Positions 11,483 through 22,689 of a stretch of 64,000 bases of DNA are shown piece after piece. The position numbers and the translations under genes were made by a program. This DNA is from Aporrectodea caliginosa. Taxonomy: Eukaryota > Annelida > Clitellata > Crassiclitellata > Lumbricidae. Position 1 is the stretch's first letter, and each line of letters starts with the position of its first letter. Under the pieces are notes generated by a model. That model made no database searches, was not told the DNA's origin, and was given only the letters and a program-made list of their open reading frames with translations. The stretch is from positions 4,090,930 to 4,154,929 of the forward strand of contig JACEVL010001161.1 in assembly GCA_020284085.1 (NCBI GenBank), given 5' to 3'.

Positions 11483-11977
11483 TTAAGGCCTTTGCTTTTG
11501 CTTTTGTAAGGCACATCCATCTCTCGTTGCCAGAATCGGCAATAGTCTCTCATCATGCAACTTCCTCTGATATCCTCTTTCCATCATCTTTATATTCTGA
11601 TGGAACCTTTCCCCATGCTCATCGCTGACATCGCCCAGATTGGGTGGAAAGTGCAGAAATGCCACATCAGTGACATTCTAGCACCCAGCAACTCATTATG
11701 CCCTCAGAATTTTCTCTAGCTCAGCATAATTCACTGCTCCTTCAATTCCTAGAAAGTTCTGGACAACCATACAAATGCTTCCCATGTTTTGCAGCTCATG
11801 CATGAGACCATCAACATAAGCACAGAAACAAATCCCACCTTCCATTTGGTAAAAGGAAGCCAGGTTGGTATGAATATTACGAAAAACACAATTGTGTTTA
11901 TCTTTTTGTAGCAGATTCCATTGCTTGAGTCTTGCACCTAACACTTCTGCTTTCCAGTTTGACTCTTCTTCAGCCAT
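11483..11977 (-). pseudogene. Decayed transposon-associated protein (DEHGERFHQ family)
   Basis: One minus-strand frame, broken by three stops near 11680-11700, reads Q-N-F-L-G-I..N-Y-A-E-L, then P-P-N-L-G-D-V-S-D-E-H-G-E-R-F-H-Q-N-I-K-M-M-E-R-G-Y-Q. From memory, an S-D-E-H-G-E-R-F-H-Q-D-I motif followed by M-E-x-R-Y-Q is a conserved block of an uncharacterised protein often found in many copies in invertebrate genomes and probably transposon-encoded; I have no database result. It lies inside the 7581-12255 element, so it may be a remnant of that element's own coding region. Its enzymatic role is not known to me. Confidence 0.5.
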
Positions 11978-12255
11978 GTTAGGCTTATATAATATGACTC
12001 ATCCAGTTCAGCTGCAGAACGCAATTATAATTTTTTTAACTGGACGTGATAAACAAAAACGGTTTCCGGATTTGGATTCAGCATACCGAATTTATTATGG
12101 TAGGCATATAGCCTACAACTTAAAGAATCCCAGAAACCCTATAACTTACAAACTGGACGTGATAGAAAAAACGGCTTTCGGATTTGGAATCAGCATGTTC
12201 AATTTAGTTAGGAACAGGTGTTGAATCCCAGTAGCAAAATGCTTGTTGCCCAGTG

Positions 12256-13094
12256 TAATAATACTTAAGAACAACTTCTCCAGACACTCCCTACAGAGAT
12301 AAGTTGTGCTTGCTTGGCTCTATTTAATTTATACACAAGCTGTTCATCCAGGAGAACTACTGTGAAGCCTTAAACTCCTGTGTCCAAAATAGAGAATAGA
12401 CACTTTCCAAAATGGTTCCCAAACAGGGAAATGACAATCATTGTGTGTACTGTTCGGCTACCTCTGTCTTAGTGGGCCGAGCAGCTATGAATGTATGACA
12501 ATTGAAAATGACCAACAATTGGTGCAGCGGATAAAACAAGATCAACCTACAAGGTTTGTGTTCAGCCACAGGCAATTCCACACATTAACGGGGTCGCCAC
12601 CCACATCCAGGGATTGAATTGTCGGGGGTTTCAACCCCAATTCATTCTTCAACCCTCCAGTTAATTCGCAAAAATTACCTTGAGGTTAATTTAAACAACA
12701 CAGCACAGCTTTCATTGGTTTTTAATGTATCTTCCTTTTCGCATGCACCCACATAGTTTCAACATGTGTGAGCCTCAGGATCTTCCGGTGAAAATAGCAT
12801 CTTCCCAGTACTTACTTATAAACATTATAAGCAATGAACATCTGCTGCTCCTGTTCTATTTCCACTCATGTCTATGCTATAGGCTACTCTTCATTGCTCA
12901 CTATTTTGACACGGCTAAAGATCTGGTCCACGTACACCCACACCAACTACACTTTAGCACGTTTACGTATGTATGTTTTAGGTACACGTAACAATTCTGG
13001 TAGAAACATCCGGACATAATAATTATGAGAATTTTCAACCCCCTCAGTTCAAATTGGACAATTGAAACCCTATCGACATCCCTTCCCAAATCGA
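12256..13094. other. No gene seen
   Basis: AT-rich non-coding DNA in the left Ly6 gene's first intron. The first ~120 bp match the right duplicate (43515-43635). Short open frames here lack codon bias or recognisable motifs. Confidence 0.6.
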
Positions 13095-13102
13095 GCCCGA
13101 GA

Positions 13103-14276
13103 CAGAGGCGTAGCTAGGGGGGGTACATATGTCCCCGTGCGCCAGAGGAAGGGGGCGCCAAAATGAGGGTTTGAATTAAAAATTTTAGTCTTGATTTTTT
13201 TGCTATTTTAACTCATTTATCCCAAATAAATTTATAAGACTTTATTTTGGCGCCCCCAAAATATCCAGTTATATAATCGAGTTACAAACTAGTTGTCAGA
13301 CATTATTTTTGCGCCCCATTGAGCACTAAGGCCTAAGGTGCACCATATTATACTCATTACAAATGATATACCTATATATATACAATGCAAAATTGTTAGG
13401 ATAGTCAGAATCAGAAAAGTCGTTTTCTTATAAAATCAAGAATCGGTTTTCAGTTCAAGTATATTCTTAATGTAGCCTACTAAAAGTGGCATCAGGTTTT
13501 AATATAATAAAGAAATTAGGCATAGTAATTTTCAACTTTCTTGGACGGGAAACTTTTAACCGGCTGGAATGAATAGCTGCATTCATAGCCAATGAGAAGG
13601 AGGGTGGGTTATGCAGTATGCCAACCCTGGTAGGAGAAGCATCTATCTGTCTGAGGGTTAAGCTACCTGGGTCCGCCTAGACTCTTGACGCCCATGGCTG
13701 CATCCATGATCCCCCGTAAGAAATACTAGGCATCACGGACACGTAGGGCGACCGCTGGATCGGGCTACGTAGCATCGCAGTGATTTGTATATTTATTGGG
13801 CCAAGAGGTCAAAATTACAAGCTGGCTTTCAATAAGAGGCAGACTGACAGTATCAGTCAAAACTCAGCAGTTCAGCTATCTTGGATTTCAATTCTGCTGC
13901 TGTAATTTTGTTTGAATGCAAATACTTAATCGCTATTTCATTAAAAAACAAGTCTGTTAGTTTAACGATAAGTAGCCTAACATAGTACAAATCAACAACG
14001 TAGGGTTTATATATTTTATTTTGTCGACAACAGATAGGCCTATGTGTTATGATATTTGTTTGATAAATAAATTCAAAAATTATTTGAATTATTGACTTTC
14101 AAAAACACAATGAACAGTCTGTATTTTTAATATTTTATTTCACTAAAATTTAAATTGCAACTCAGTGTAATTGGAAAATGTGAAATAAATAAAACAGAGA
14201 GGAACGAGGAGGGGCGGGGAGGGGCGCCAATTTCATAGTTTGTCCTCTGGCGCAAAATATCCTAGCTACGCCTCTG
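13103..14276. mobile_element. hAT-type non-autonomous element (GGCGCC-rich)
   Basis: TIR CAGAGGCGTAGCTAGG at the left is matched by CCTAGCTACGCCTCTG at the right. It is flanked by a perfect 8-bp duplication GCCCGAGA (13095-13102 and 14277-14284), diagnostic of the hAT superfamily. Subterminal GCGCCAGAGGA and TCCTCTGGCGC blocks are mirrored. No transposase frame is seen. Confidence 0.9.
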
Positions 14277-14311
14277 GCCCGAGACATTCAGCTAATAGTC
14301 CGAAAAGACAC

Positions 14312-14415
<104 letters not shown>

Positions 14416-14584
14416 GCTATTAATAAATTATTAGTAACTTCTATCGTAACAGTGCATGTCTAATGCACAAGGCATCAAACGATGGTCCCACTAAACCAAA
14501 CCGTAATAGCGTCAATATCTAGAAGATCGAAGACACAGAGGTAGCCTACGATGGATAAGGAATTTTAAACAGATCTAGACCAAG

Positions 14585-15067
14585 AGGTGTCACGACAACT
14601 CATCGAACGACATTTCGTCTACGACACTTCGTCGAGCGACAATTCGTCGAACGACATTTCGTCTACTAAGTTATTTGATATTGTCACTTTAAAATGGAAG
14701 CTGGATTGATGAAAAACTGTTTCCCGAAATGGAAGTGGGATTGATGAAAACATTCCTGTGTTGAAATAGAAGCTGAATTGATCGAAATAATTTTTCACGT
14801 AAATATAAGCTGGAAATCAACCTGGATGCATGGATGAAAATAGGTTTCCATTCAACCGAAGCTGGATTGAGGAAAATGATCTTGTCAGTAATTAGAAGCT
14901 GGATTCCAGAGAATATATAGCACGTTTTAGCGAAACTATAAGAAAGCGGCCTCTGTTGATTAGCCGTAATGGATACAGATACACTAGTAGACGAAATGTC
15001 GTTATACGAATTGTCCTAGACGAAGTGTCGTTATACGAAATGTCGTTCGACGAGTTGTCGCGGAACC
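14585..15067. mobile_element. 483-bp MITE with compound CGACATTTCGT ends
   Basis: A perfect 8-bp duplication AGACCAAG flanks it (14577-14584 and 15068-15075). Each end is an array of alternating sub-repeats (CGACAACTC, CGAACGACATTTCGT, CGACACTTCGT), inverted at the far end (14988-15060). The middle (14690-14905) is about five degenerate copies of a 37-42 bp unit containing GAAGCTGGATTGATGAAAA. It is non-coding; the duplication size fits hAT. Confidence 0.85.
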
Positions 15068-15075
15068 AGACCAAG

Positions 15076-16050
15076 GTATCAGAGACAACAGTGACATAAG
15101 ACCAAGTCCAAGACACCTCTGAAGGTGTGATTTATAATCATTATTCAACAGTTTTAAACTGTTTTACTGTAAGGCTACAGTTGAAGGTTAGGCCTACTTT
15201 TAATTACTTTGCAATGTTTAAACGGAAAAACAAAAATTACCTTTTCTTCTATCTAATTCTAACAGAAATATTTATGGTCTACTATAGCCCTGACCATACT
15301 TAGATAGGGCTACATTAGACCATAAAAATTTATACACTTTTGGTCTACTCGGTCATTTGAATATGAATGTATGTCGTTTTAAATGTCCACTTCCAATTAC
15401 TCAATAATTTGATCATTGTATATGCTTATAATTAGTGTATATATATATATGCAGTTGTAGTTATGTTGCGTTATTTAATTTTTTATATTTCTAGAGTTGA
15501 AAATTAGTTAGCAACTTAGCATATAGTAGAATACATTATGACAGACAGACAGAAACACTGCCTCGTATTGTATCGTACCGTATCTAAACATTTATAAAGT
15601 GACTCACGCAGAAAAACTATTCAGAGGTGCATACTGCACAGAGTTGTAGGTGTTCAGCTGCCATTTGCCTCCGGAATAAAATCATTTAGCGATTAAATCA
15701 AATGAATGAGGCACACTGAATTAAACCACATGAAATGAACTAGTATTGGACAGATGGATGTCAATGTCACTGATTTCTGCTGGTGTCCTAGGTCGACATG
15801 TATGTAGACTTGTCGTCTACTAGAAGGCATTAATTAGTAGGCCTGCTGTCAAAATCAATTATTACATTTGTACTCAAGCTCCACAGGTCTAGCAAACAAA
15901 TTTTGTATACCTGGTACTGACACAATGGTAAGATATAGTCTAATAAATCTTTTAAAAATTAGTCGTTAGGAATGATAATGTTGCTTCCAACGTGCTGAAG
16001 ATTGTTACCGTACTTTGGGCGAAAGGTGCCTGTCACGAACAAAAAGCCAT
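15076..16050. other. No gene seen; duplicated intron sequence
   Basis: AT-rich non-coding DNA with a short (AT)n run near 15440. From about 15735 it matches 44340-44690 of the right duplicate. Confidence 0.6.
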
Positions 16051-16051
16051 G

Positions 16052-16545
16052 ATGTATTGTATTGTATCTTAGCATTTCTAAAGCGCCTCTAGTAGGGTGA
16101 TCCGTTCAGATGCGTTCCCAGTGCGCAAGGCCCCGCGAAAAGATGCAGGCTTTAAGAAAAGCGAAAGAAGAGACTGCTAGATAGAATAGTTGAAGGAGAA
16201 GCGCATTCCAAAGAGAGGGGTCAACTGAAGCAAAGGGACGAGACTGAGCCATAGCATTTCTAGTATGGGGAACCAAGAGGTCAAGTCTGTTGGAGGAACT
16301 AAGTGGACGGTAGGAGGAAGCTGAATGAGGCCGAAGGATTACGTCAATCAGATATTTCGGGGCAAGATCTGTCTGAGCCTTGAAGATCAGAGTGAGGATT
16401 TTAAATTGTATGCGAACAGCGAGCCATTGAAGTTCATCAAAAGGTCGAGATGCGTGAGTAGCGGGGAAATCGGGCTATAAGCTGCGTTGAGCACCGACTG
16501 AAGAAGAGAGAGACGAACCTTAGGATTTACAATTTACCTTAAGAT
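16052..16545 (-). mobile_element. LINE 3' fragment, minus strand, TATTG tail
   Basis: The tail (TATTG)n lies at 16054-16066 next to AAAGCGCCTCTAGTAGG. The minus strand reads L-Q-W-L..R-I-Q-F-K-I-L-T-L, A-P-K-Y-L-I-D-V, and F-A-S-V-D-P-S-L-W-N-A-L, the C-terminal end of an L2/CR1-like reverse transcriptase protein. The right duplicate lacks it. Confidence 0.8.
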
Positions 16546-17026
16546 TACAAGAAGATGTGTTAATTATAAGAAGCTAATTTGAAAACACAACAGCGAAAGC
16601 ACTGGTGAAAACAATTATTATGGCAACGTGTTGTACTTATTTCCTGATGCATGGCCAATTCTGGTAGTACTAATGGCAGCAGTGCAATTTTTTTCAACTT
16701 GTCACAAACATTGATTCTCGGGAATTGGCGACGAGACCTCAACAGGCGAGACGGAGACTCGACTCGAGACGTCGAACAATGAGACCGATACGCGGCATCA
16801 TACGCCATTCTGTCCGAGACGAAAACGTTAGCCTACGTCTTGAGACCCTGGTTATACACTAATAACACTACTCAACGATTTCTAACGGAAGTGAAAACGC
16901 TAAACTTGTGGAAGTGAATGGATAGAGTTTACAGTACAGAATGCACACAATTCCAATTAAAATGCAAAGGGAATCTTTCAAAGTTTCAAATTTCCAATTT
17001 GCTTAGACGGAAAAAAACTGTCATAC

Positions 17027-17140
17027 CGGGTTTCCAACACATTTCTCGCTAGTTTGTGAATCACAGACATAACAGTCGAGGCTGTTGACCTGACGCAGTA
17101 TTCCCAGTAGTAAAAAGCAAACTGCGAAGCAGGAATGCAT
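17027..17140 (-). CDS. Ly6/uPAR multi-domain protein, left paralogue, exon 1 (signal peptide)
   Basis: The exon starts at the ATG read from 17140 and encodes 38 residues: a signal peptide (about residues 1-20: Cys/Phe/Leu-rich core, then R-Q-V-N-S) followed by L-D-C-Y-V-C, the opening of a Ly6/uPAR domain. It ends CCG before the donor GTATGA (phase 0), which joins in frame to exon 2 at 6267. Homology with 46708-46589 fixes start and donor. Against that copy it has 11 amino-acid replacements and only one silent difference in 38 codons. It was not visible as a simple long frame because the exon is short. The intron to exon 2 is about 10.8 kb and full of transposons. Confidence 0.8.
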
Positions 17141-17171
17141 CTTGATCAATTTCAAACTTGTAATAACGGAC

Positions 17172-17272
17172 TGATTTTATATACTTTCGTCTAGTAGCGT
17201 TTCTCTTAGGAAGATGGCGCATTTGCTTCCTCGCGAAGATATGTGACGTTTCAGTGACGTAACAGTGACGTA
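17172..17272 (-). promoter_or_regulatory. Putative promoter of the left Ly6 paralogue: TATA-like box and three TGACGT sites
   Basis: Reading upstream of the exon 1 ATG on the minus strand there is GTATATAAAATCAG (about 17173-17186), then three CRE/ATF half-site motifs TGACGT/ACGTCA at 17244-17249, 17255-17260 and 17266-17271, spaced 11 bp apart. The right paralogue keeps the three sites, but its TATA-like box reads CATAAAAT. Function is inferred from position and conservation. Confidence 0.5.
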
Positions 17273-17594
17273 ATCAAATAGACTTGCAGCCAAGTAAGTA
17301 AGTATCGACTTTAGTTCACATCGACGATGGTTGCAGACCATTCTAACAAGATGTTAGAGCCGTAGGCTAAGATATGACACTTCCTATCTCCTCTGTGTAT
17401 TCGGTTTGGGTGGTGGTCAAAAGTACACAAACCCGTATATAGTAATGTGTTTTATTATAAGTTTTATGCGTATAATGCGTGCTGCTTTTACAGGCACTTC
17501 GACAGTGCAAACGCTACGTCGTGCCTTTAGTGGTTGCACCACGATTCACCATCCATCTCGAACGGCATACCAATAGATCTGCGCATCCTTGCAA

Positions 17595-17795
17595 TCCATT
17601 CATTCATTACTTGAATTTGTATAGCGCCTCTTCAAGGGAGCTACTCATAGGCGCTCCCAACCCCAGCACGGCCGAATAGGACCATTTAAAGTTGACAGAG
17701 GAATGCCTGCGAATGGGTTATAGGAAGGAAGCGGAGTGCCAGAGGGAGGCCATTCCAGGTCAAAGGACCAGCCACAGAGAACGTACGGAATAAAC
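17595..17795 (-). mobile_element. LINE 3' end, minus strand, ATTC tail
   Basis: The ATTCATTCATTAC tail is followed by ATAGCGCCTCTTCAAGGGAGC and GGCGCTCCCAACCCC, the mirrored 3' end shared by LINEs here. About 150 bp of degenerate C-terminal coding sequence follows. Confidence 0.75.
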
Positions 17796-18024
17796 TTAAA
17801 TACATTAATATATAATTTGTTCAATCACGGACTTTGCAGGACCCTTCACAAGCACTTGAAAACTGTTCTTTTGCTGAGGCTGGACTTGAAGCGCCTCTGA
17901 TTAGATAGCTTTGAGGGGTGCAGTATTAATGCAGTATTAATGCTCCAAATGAACCCATAGTGTAGCCGATTGGTTAGAATTTCTTGAAATAAAGATAATA
18001 TATTTTTATTGCAAATAAAGATCA

Positions 18025-18125
18025 TTCAGTTTATATACACTATGGCTAAGAACACAGCGCAACACGCTCTCGTGCAGACTTGTTTTGTTAAAGCGCGTTA
18101 TAAATTTCTATTGTATTGTATTACA
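18025..18125 (+). repeat. Short LINE-tailed repeat (GCGCGTTATAAAT, TATTG tail)
   Basis: CTAAGAACACAGCGCAACACGC through GCGCGTTATAAAT and a TATTG tail (split here only for length) match, inverted, 46982-47075. This is the 3' end of a second LINE or SINE family. Confidence 0.7.
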
Positions 18126-18784
18126 TAATTCAAATATACATATTTGCATATTAACATTGAACTACATGCATGCAGTTGACCAGTATTACACAGTTTCACA
18201 TAATATTTATTACCTTAATCATTAGTAAAGAAACATTGTCAACAATTGCGACTCAGAAGTCCATTTCCATGACCAAAGGTTCATTCAGTTTATATAATTC
18301 AAAAACATAGTTACATAATTATAATATTTGGAAACATTAGAACCGTTTCTTTTCCATGGTTGCAAAAAGTATATGTGATTTATGATCCCCCACATTTGCT
18401 TAAAATCATGCATAGAGAATTTTTTCAATGATCCGTGGTTGTGGAGGACACAGGGACAATCCTGATGTCACAAAATTTCGTTCCAGTTTTAGATATATCG
18501 CTGTCACTAAGCTGTTTGTTGATAATTCTGGACGTAATTGTGCAAATGATTTAGATAATGTGCTTCTGGATATATCATCATTGTCAAATCTGTTGAAATC
18601 CACGTCACATGAAGATAAAAGTTGTGTGTCCACTTCAACGCTTGTGCAGTCCAGATCTGAACGCCGTTTGTTAACTCTCCACTTCTTACACCTGTTCTCA
18701 CATAATAAAACAATAACAGCATATAACTAAGCAATTCGTATCATAGAATTTTGCAGTGCATGTTATAAGCAAATTTATTTATGT

Positions 18785-18940
18785 ATAGCCAGGTTTAGCA
18801 GACGATGAAGCAGAGCAATTGTGCGCGAAGGACTTGCTCATGGTCCATATGTATACACAATAACCGCCTGGATGAGGATCGAACCCGTATTCTCCACGTT
18901 ACAGGTTAACCACTCTAACCAGTCGGCCACCGTGCCACAT
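18785..18940 (-). mobile_element. tRNA-derived SINE, minus strand (family 1)
   Basis: Read on the minus strand, GTGGCCGACTGGTTAGAGTGG is a box A-like block and GGGTTCGATCC a box B, in tRNA-like spacing. A conserved SINE body follows (AGCAAGTCCTTCGCGCACAATTGC). Related copies are at 34425-34580 and, more distantly, 52930-53015. No tRNA folds cleanly. Confidence 0.7.
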
Positions 18941-19282
18941 TAGCAGCTCTGACTGAATTTAGCGTGGTGTGACAACCCACACCTCAAAATTATGATTATT
19001 TAGTACAATGCTCAAAATTGGTCATTCAGAATCAGAAGCCTACCACTCAGAAGTTACTAGTCAATCTTAGAATCTCTTTGCTAGTCCTGATAATCAGGCA
19101 TAACAATATACAGCCAACAACGATGCGGTGTCCAAAAAATTGGAACATAAAGTTACATTTTAAGCTTGCATCAGAATTAGGCCTAAGCATTTGATCACTG
19201 CACAGTGCACAAACATCACTCGGCAAGCATTTAGGGTAAACGTGTAGTTTAGCGTCCTAAATTATTCGCCCGTTGTAGCACT

Positions 19283-19556
19283 GTTGTTTTTCATCAGTCC
19301 AACTTCTACTTTGGCGAGAATCATTTTCATCGATCCAGCTTCCATTACGCAAAAATTCGTTTCATCAGTCCAGCTTCTATTTAAGCAGGAATTATTTTTC
19401 ATCAATACAACTTTTATTTCATTAATAATTATTTTCCATCAATCCAGCTTCTATTTAAGCAAGATTCTTTTCATCAGCCCCACTTCGATTTAAGGAAAAA
19501 TTATTTTCATCTATCCGACTTCTATTTAGCAAGAATTCGTTTCATCAATGCAACTT
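19283..19556 (-). repeat. Degenerate ~37-bp tandem array, same unit as inside the 14.6-kb MITE
   Basis: About seven units of TTTCATCAATCCAGCTTCTATTTA. Its reverse complement contains GAAGCTGGATTGATGAAAA, the core of the array at 14690-14905. The orientation is opposite to that MITE and the MITE's ends are absent here. Confidence 0.8.
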
Positions 19557-19989
19557 GTTTACGACCAACGCTAAAACCCACGCCATTCGGTTGGTGGCGC
19601 CACACATCCCAAGGTAGGTGAGGTGTACATTCAGATGCATGGAGTGTCATATCTTAGCCTACGGCTCTAACATCTTTGATTCTAAGTTACAAACGACATA
19701 TTTTAATTAAATGTGTGCATTCAAAGACAAGAATGATCAGAATATAACATACGAATATGAAAGGTTCTTTCATATATGCCTCCGGGAGAACGCTATCGTG
19801 CATCCTTGGTCGAAGATTGATTCTACTCACAAATCCACGGAAAACTCCCCTCTACTTTAGGCTGACCAGATATTGGAAACTAAAAACCGGGACACTTCAA
19901 TCACAAAATAAATTTGTGATGTTGTCAATAATTAATATTAATATAACTTGGGAGGAGTGGCGCCTCGCGCGTGTGAACTCTAGTCAGCC

Positions 19990-21802
19990 GCGGCTTGCGT
20001 ATTTTCGAAATTTTTCGGTTCTTGTTTATCTTTTTAACTGAGTGACTGGATTAATAACACTATTTATACCTTTGGACACCGCGATAGTTGTTCAACTGAA
20101 ACTACGACTCATTTCTGGTGGATTATTTTTGATTTTTCTGAGACATGTCTACGCCTTCTACGTTTGTTTACACCGTTGACCTAATTAGGTCTCTTAACAC
20201 GTGCTCGCTAGCACTTCGTCGGCCAATACGAAAGACATTGTTTCGTCTCGGTCTATGGCGCCCGACCCGCTCGCCGGTCTGGACGACAACCTCTTCTACG
20301 CCTACGTACGTCTACACCGGTCCTACGCTAGGCCGGCCGTCAGCTCGGTCCTCGTCGACCATCCGCCTCGCTACACTGAATGTTCGCTCACTGACGAACA
20401 AATAATGTCTCTGTTGCCGATCTCATCTCGGCTCAGAGTCTGGACATTCTCGTGGTCACGGAGTCGTCGCATCTCTCCTCTGTGGACGTCGCTGTTCGTC
20501 GTGCTGCCCCACCTGGATTCTCGTTCATCGACCGACCAAGATCAGAGGCGCAGGATCCGGAGTCACGGGGTGGTGGCCTGATCATCTACCACGGCGCCAG
20601 CTTTGGAGCTCGGAGGATCGAGCTGCAACAAACTCCGACGACCTTCGAGGCTCTCGCGACTTCGATTTCATCTAAGCGTGGACCTGCCATCCTCCTGGCC
20701 ATCTACCGTCCAGGCTCATCTCCTCCATCTTCCTTGTTCTTCAGCGAGTTCTCAGCCCTACTGGAGCAATTCGCCTTATACAATGCGCAGTTGATCCTCA
20801 CTGGAGATCTTAACCTGCACCTGGAAGATCCGGCGCGTCCAGAGTCCTCTGAATTCGCCGTGATCATGGAACAATTTGGATTGGCTCAGCATGTTGCTGA
20901 GCCTACCCACAGCTTTGGTGGATGGCTAGACGTCATAGTCACCAGGGATGACTGCCAGGTGACGGACGTCAACGTTCATCCTCCCATCATATCTGACCAT
21001 GGTCTCGTGATCGCCTCCATTCCATTCATCTGCGAACCTTCGCTTCTCATCACTAGACGGATTCGTCTATGGAAAAAATTGGATCATGATGCCTTTCGTT
21101 CGGCGCTTCAGGCTCAACCTCTCTTCAATAACGTCGAAGCTTCATCCTCTTCGACTGCGGCAGAGATGTTCTCTTCCTATGAGGCAGTGATGTCAGAGCT
21201 CTTGGATTCGTTCCTTCCTTTACGAACAGTTCGATCTCGACATCGTCCTCTGTCCCCGTGGTTCAATGCGGATTGCAGAGCGCTTCGACGTCAGGCTCGG
21301 CGCCTCGAACGAGTCTACAGGAGAACGCGCTCTCCTTCAGACCGGACAGCCTGGATTCGTTTCGTCCGGAAAATGCACACCACCTACCGGGACAGAGAAC
21401 GGGACTACTGGGAGTCTCTCATCATCCGCCAGTCAAAGGAACCCAAGAAACTTTGGACTACGTTCAATGGTCTTCTTGGTTGCCATTCATCAAGCCACCA
21501 GCCGCAGTCTTCTCCGCCTTTCACCGCGGATGCGTTCTTGGAGCGTCTTACTGCCAAGATCGCATCCATCCGCGCTACTACTTCTACAGCTCCTCCACCA
21601 GAGTTCACTACTACTGACGCTCGTCTCTCCATCCTTAATGAGGTCACAAGCCTGGAGTTACGTCAACTCATTCTGGCCTCTGCACCGAAGACGTGTGAAT
21701 TGGACCCTGTGCCCACATTCCTCGTCCAAGAGCTCGTTGACGACCTCCTTCCCTTCCTCACCGAGCTCTGTAACCGGTCGATTCAGGAAGCTGAACTGCC
21801 TG
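19990..21802 (+). mobile_element. L2/CR1-like LINE, 5' half with endonuclease domain
   Basis: The frame from 20145, with a frameshift near 20400, gives L-A-T-L-N-V-R-S-L-T-N-K, then an apurinic-endonuclease-like domain: V-T-E-S, Y-R-P-G-S, L-T-G-D-L-N-L-H, and S-D-H-G-L-V (20452-21030). The linker to the reverse transcriptase follows (C-E-L-D-P-V-P-T-F-L-V, L-C-N-R-S-I-Q-E-A). The reading is cut inside the codons for L-P at 21798-21802 by a TIR transposon and resumes at 23925. Codon use is GC-rich compared with its surroundings. Apart from the insertion and frameshifts it is close to full length, about 3 kb. The exact 5' end is uncertain. Confidence 0.9.
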
Positions 21803-22689
21803 TCACGAAATAGAGTATCCCCCATTAGAATTATATCCCCTTAGCGAAATGAAGTATCCGGCCGGATGAATCTGAACGTGAAGGACTATCCCCCTCGTGC
21901 GAAAGTATCCCCCATGAGTCGTACGAAATCATCCCCCATTCAAAAAGTATCCCCCTGCAAATTAATTGCAAATTGGGCTATTTAAATAAATTTATAACCA
22001 TAGTTGGTAAAAACGGTTAAAACTTAAAACTGAATCATAAACGAAAAATGTAGTCTTTTCAACAACAACAAATAAAAAACGAAAAAACGGGACAAAAGAA
22101 CCTAGAAAATAATTTCACTCTATTACATCTTGTACTGCATTTTGAAAGTTAAAACTGTATTTAAACAATTATTTAATTTTAATCAGCAAACAACCCAATT
22201 AAGTAACATTAATCTACAACAATTATTTTATTTTTATATGTTTTGTTTAATAAGAAATTGAGAAATTAAAAATATTGAAATCTTTCCTAATTTAAATTGT
22301 AAGCATAAGTCCACATAGGCTAAGTCCATGCTGACTAACATAAACTAACATAATTATTAAAAACTAAACTTTGTGAGTATAGAGTGTAGTCTAACTTACT
22401 TTATTAAAACGTGTAGGCCTACTTACAATTTTTACTTATATAAAACTTGATAAAAATTATGGAGAAATATAAGTCAGTTTATCAGTCAGTCGGAGATTAC
22501 TGTATATAAAGACAACATTTCGCATATTTGGATAACTTAGAAATTCAAATAACTTTTATAAATTTTATTTCTGGTACTGTGCTATTTATTTATGAAATGA
22601 TGACATTAAATAGTGACGGAATTATCTGAATCCTTGAAAGTACGGAGACAACGTAGGGGATTTAAGACAAAATGCAATTAAGACACAGT

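Larger units (their letters stand above)
7581..12255. mobile_element. 4.7-kb CACTG-ended TIR transposon with internal satellite, host of nested elements
   Basis: The left end CACTGGGCAACAA (7581) is matched by the inverted TTGTTGCCCAGTG-type end at 12244-12255. TAA flanks both sides and the right duplicate lacks the element (43510). Inside are satellite monomers of roughly 180 bp (TGATTTCAAATATGAAATCGAAATTTGG core), a decayed transposon-type protein frame (11483-11977), and two later insertions (7885-9739 and 10417-11431). The CACT(G) ends and 3-bp duplication suggest a CACTA/Chapaev-like element, but the flanking AAT array makes the duplication length uncertain. Confidence 0.6.
17348..19676. 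mobile_element. 2.3-kb element with 34-bp perfect TIRs
   Basis: Left end 17348-17381 begins AAGATGTTAGAGCCGTAGGC; its exact reverse complement is at 19643-19676. ATTCTAA flanks both sides (17340-17346 and 19679-19685) with one or two spacer bases. A duplication of about 7-9 bp and long ends suggest a Mutator-like or foldback element, but no transposase is visible. Inside lie a LINE tail, a SINE, a short LINE-tailed repeat and a GAAGCTGGATTGATGAA-type array. Confidence 0.65.

Noticed and set aside
20603..21844. Alternative frames overlapping the LINE endonuclease (63-192 aa)
   Set aside because: Shadows of the main LINE frame at 20452-21800, which carries the endonuclease motifs.
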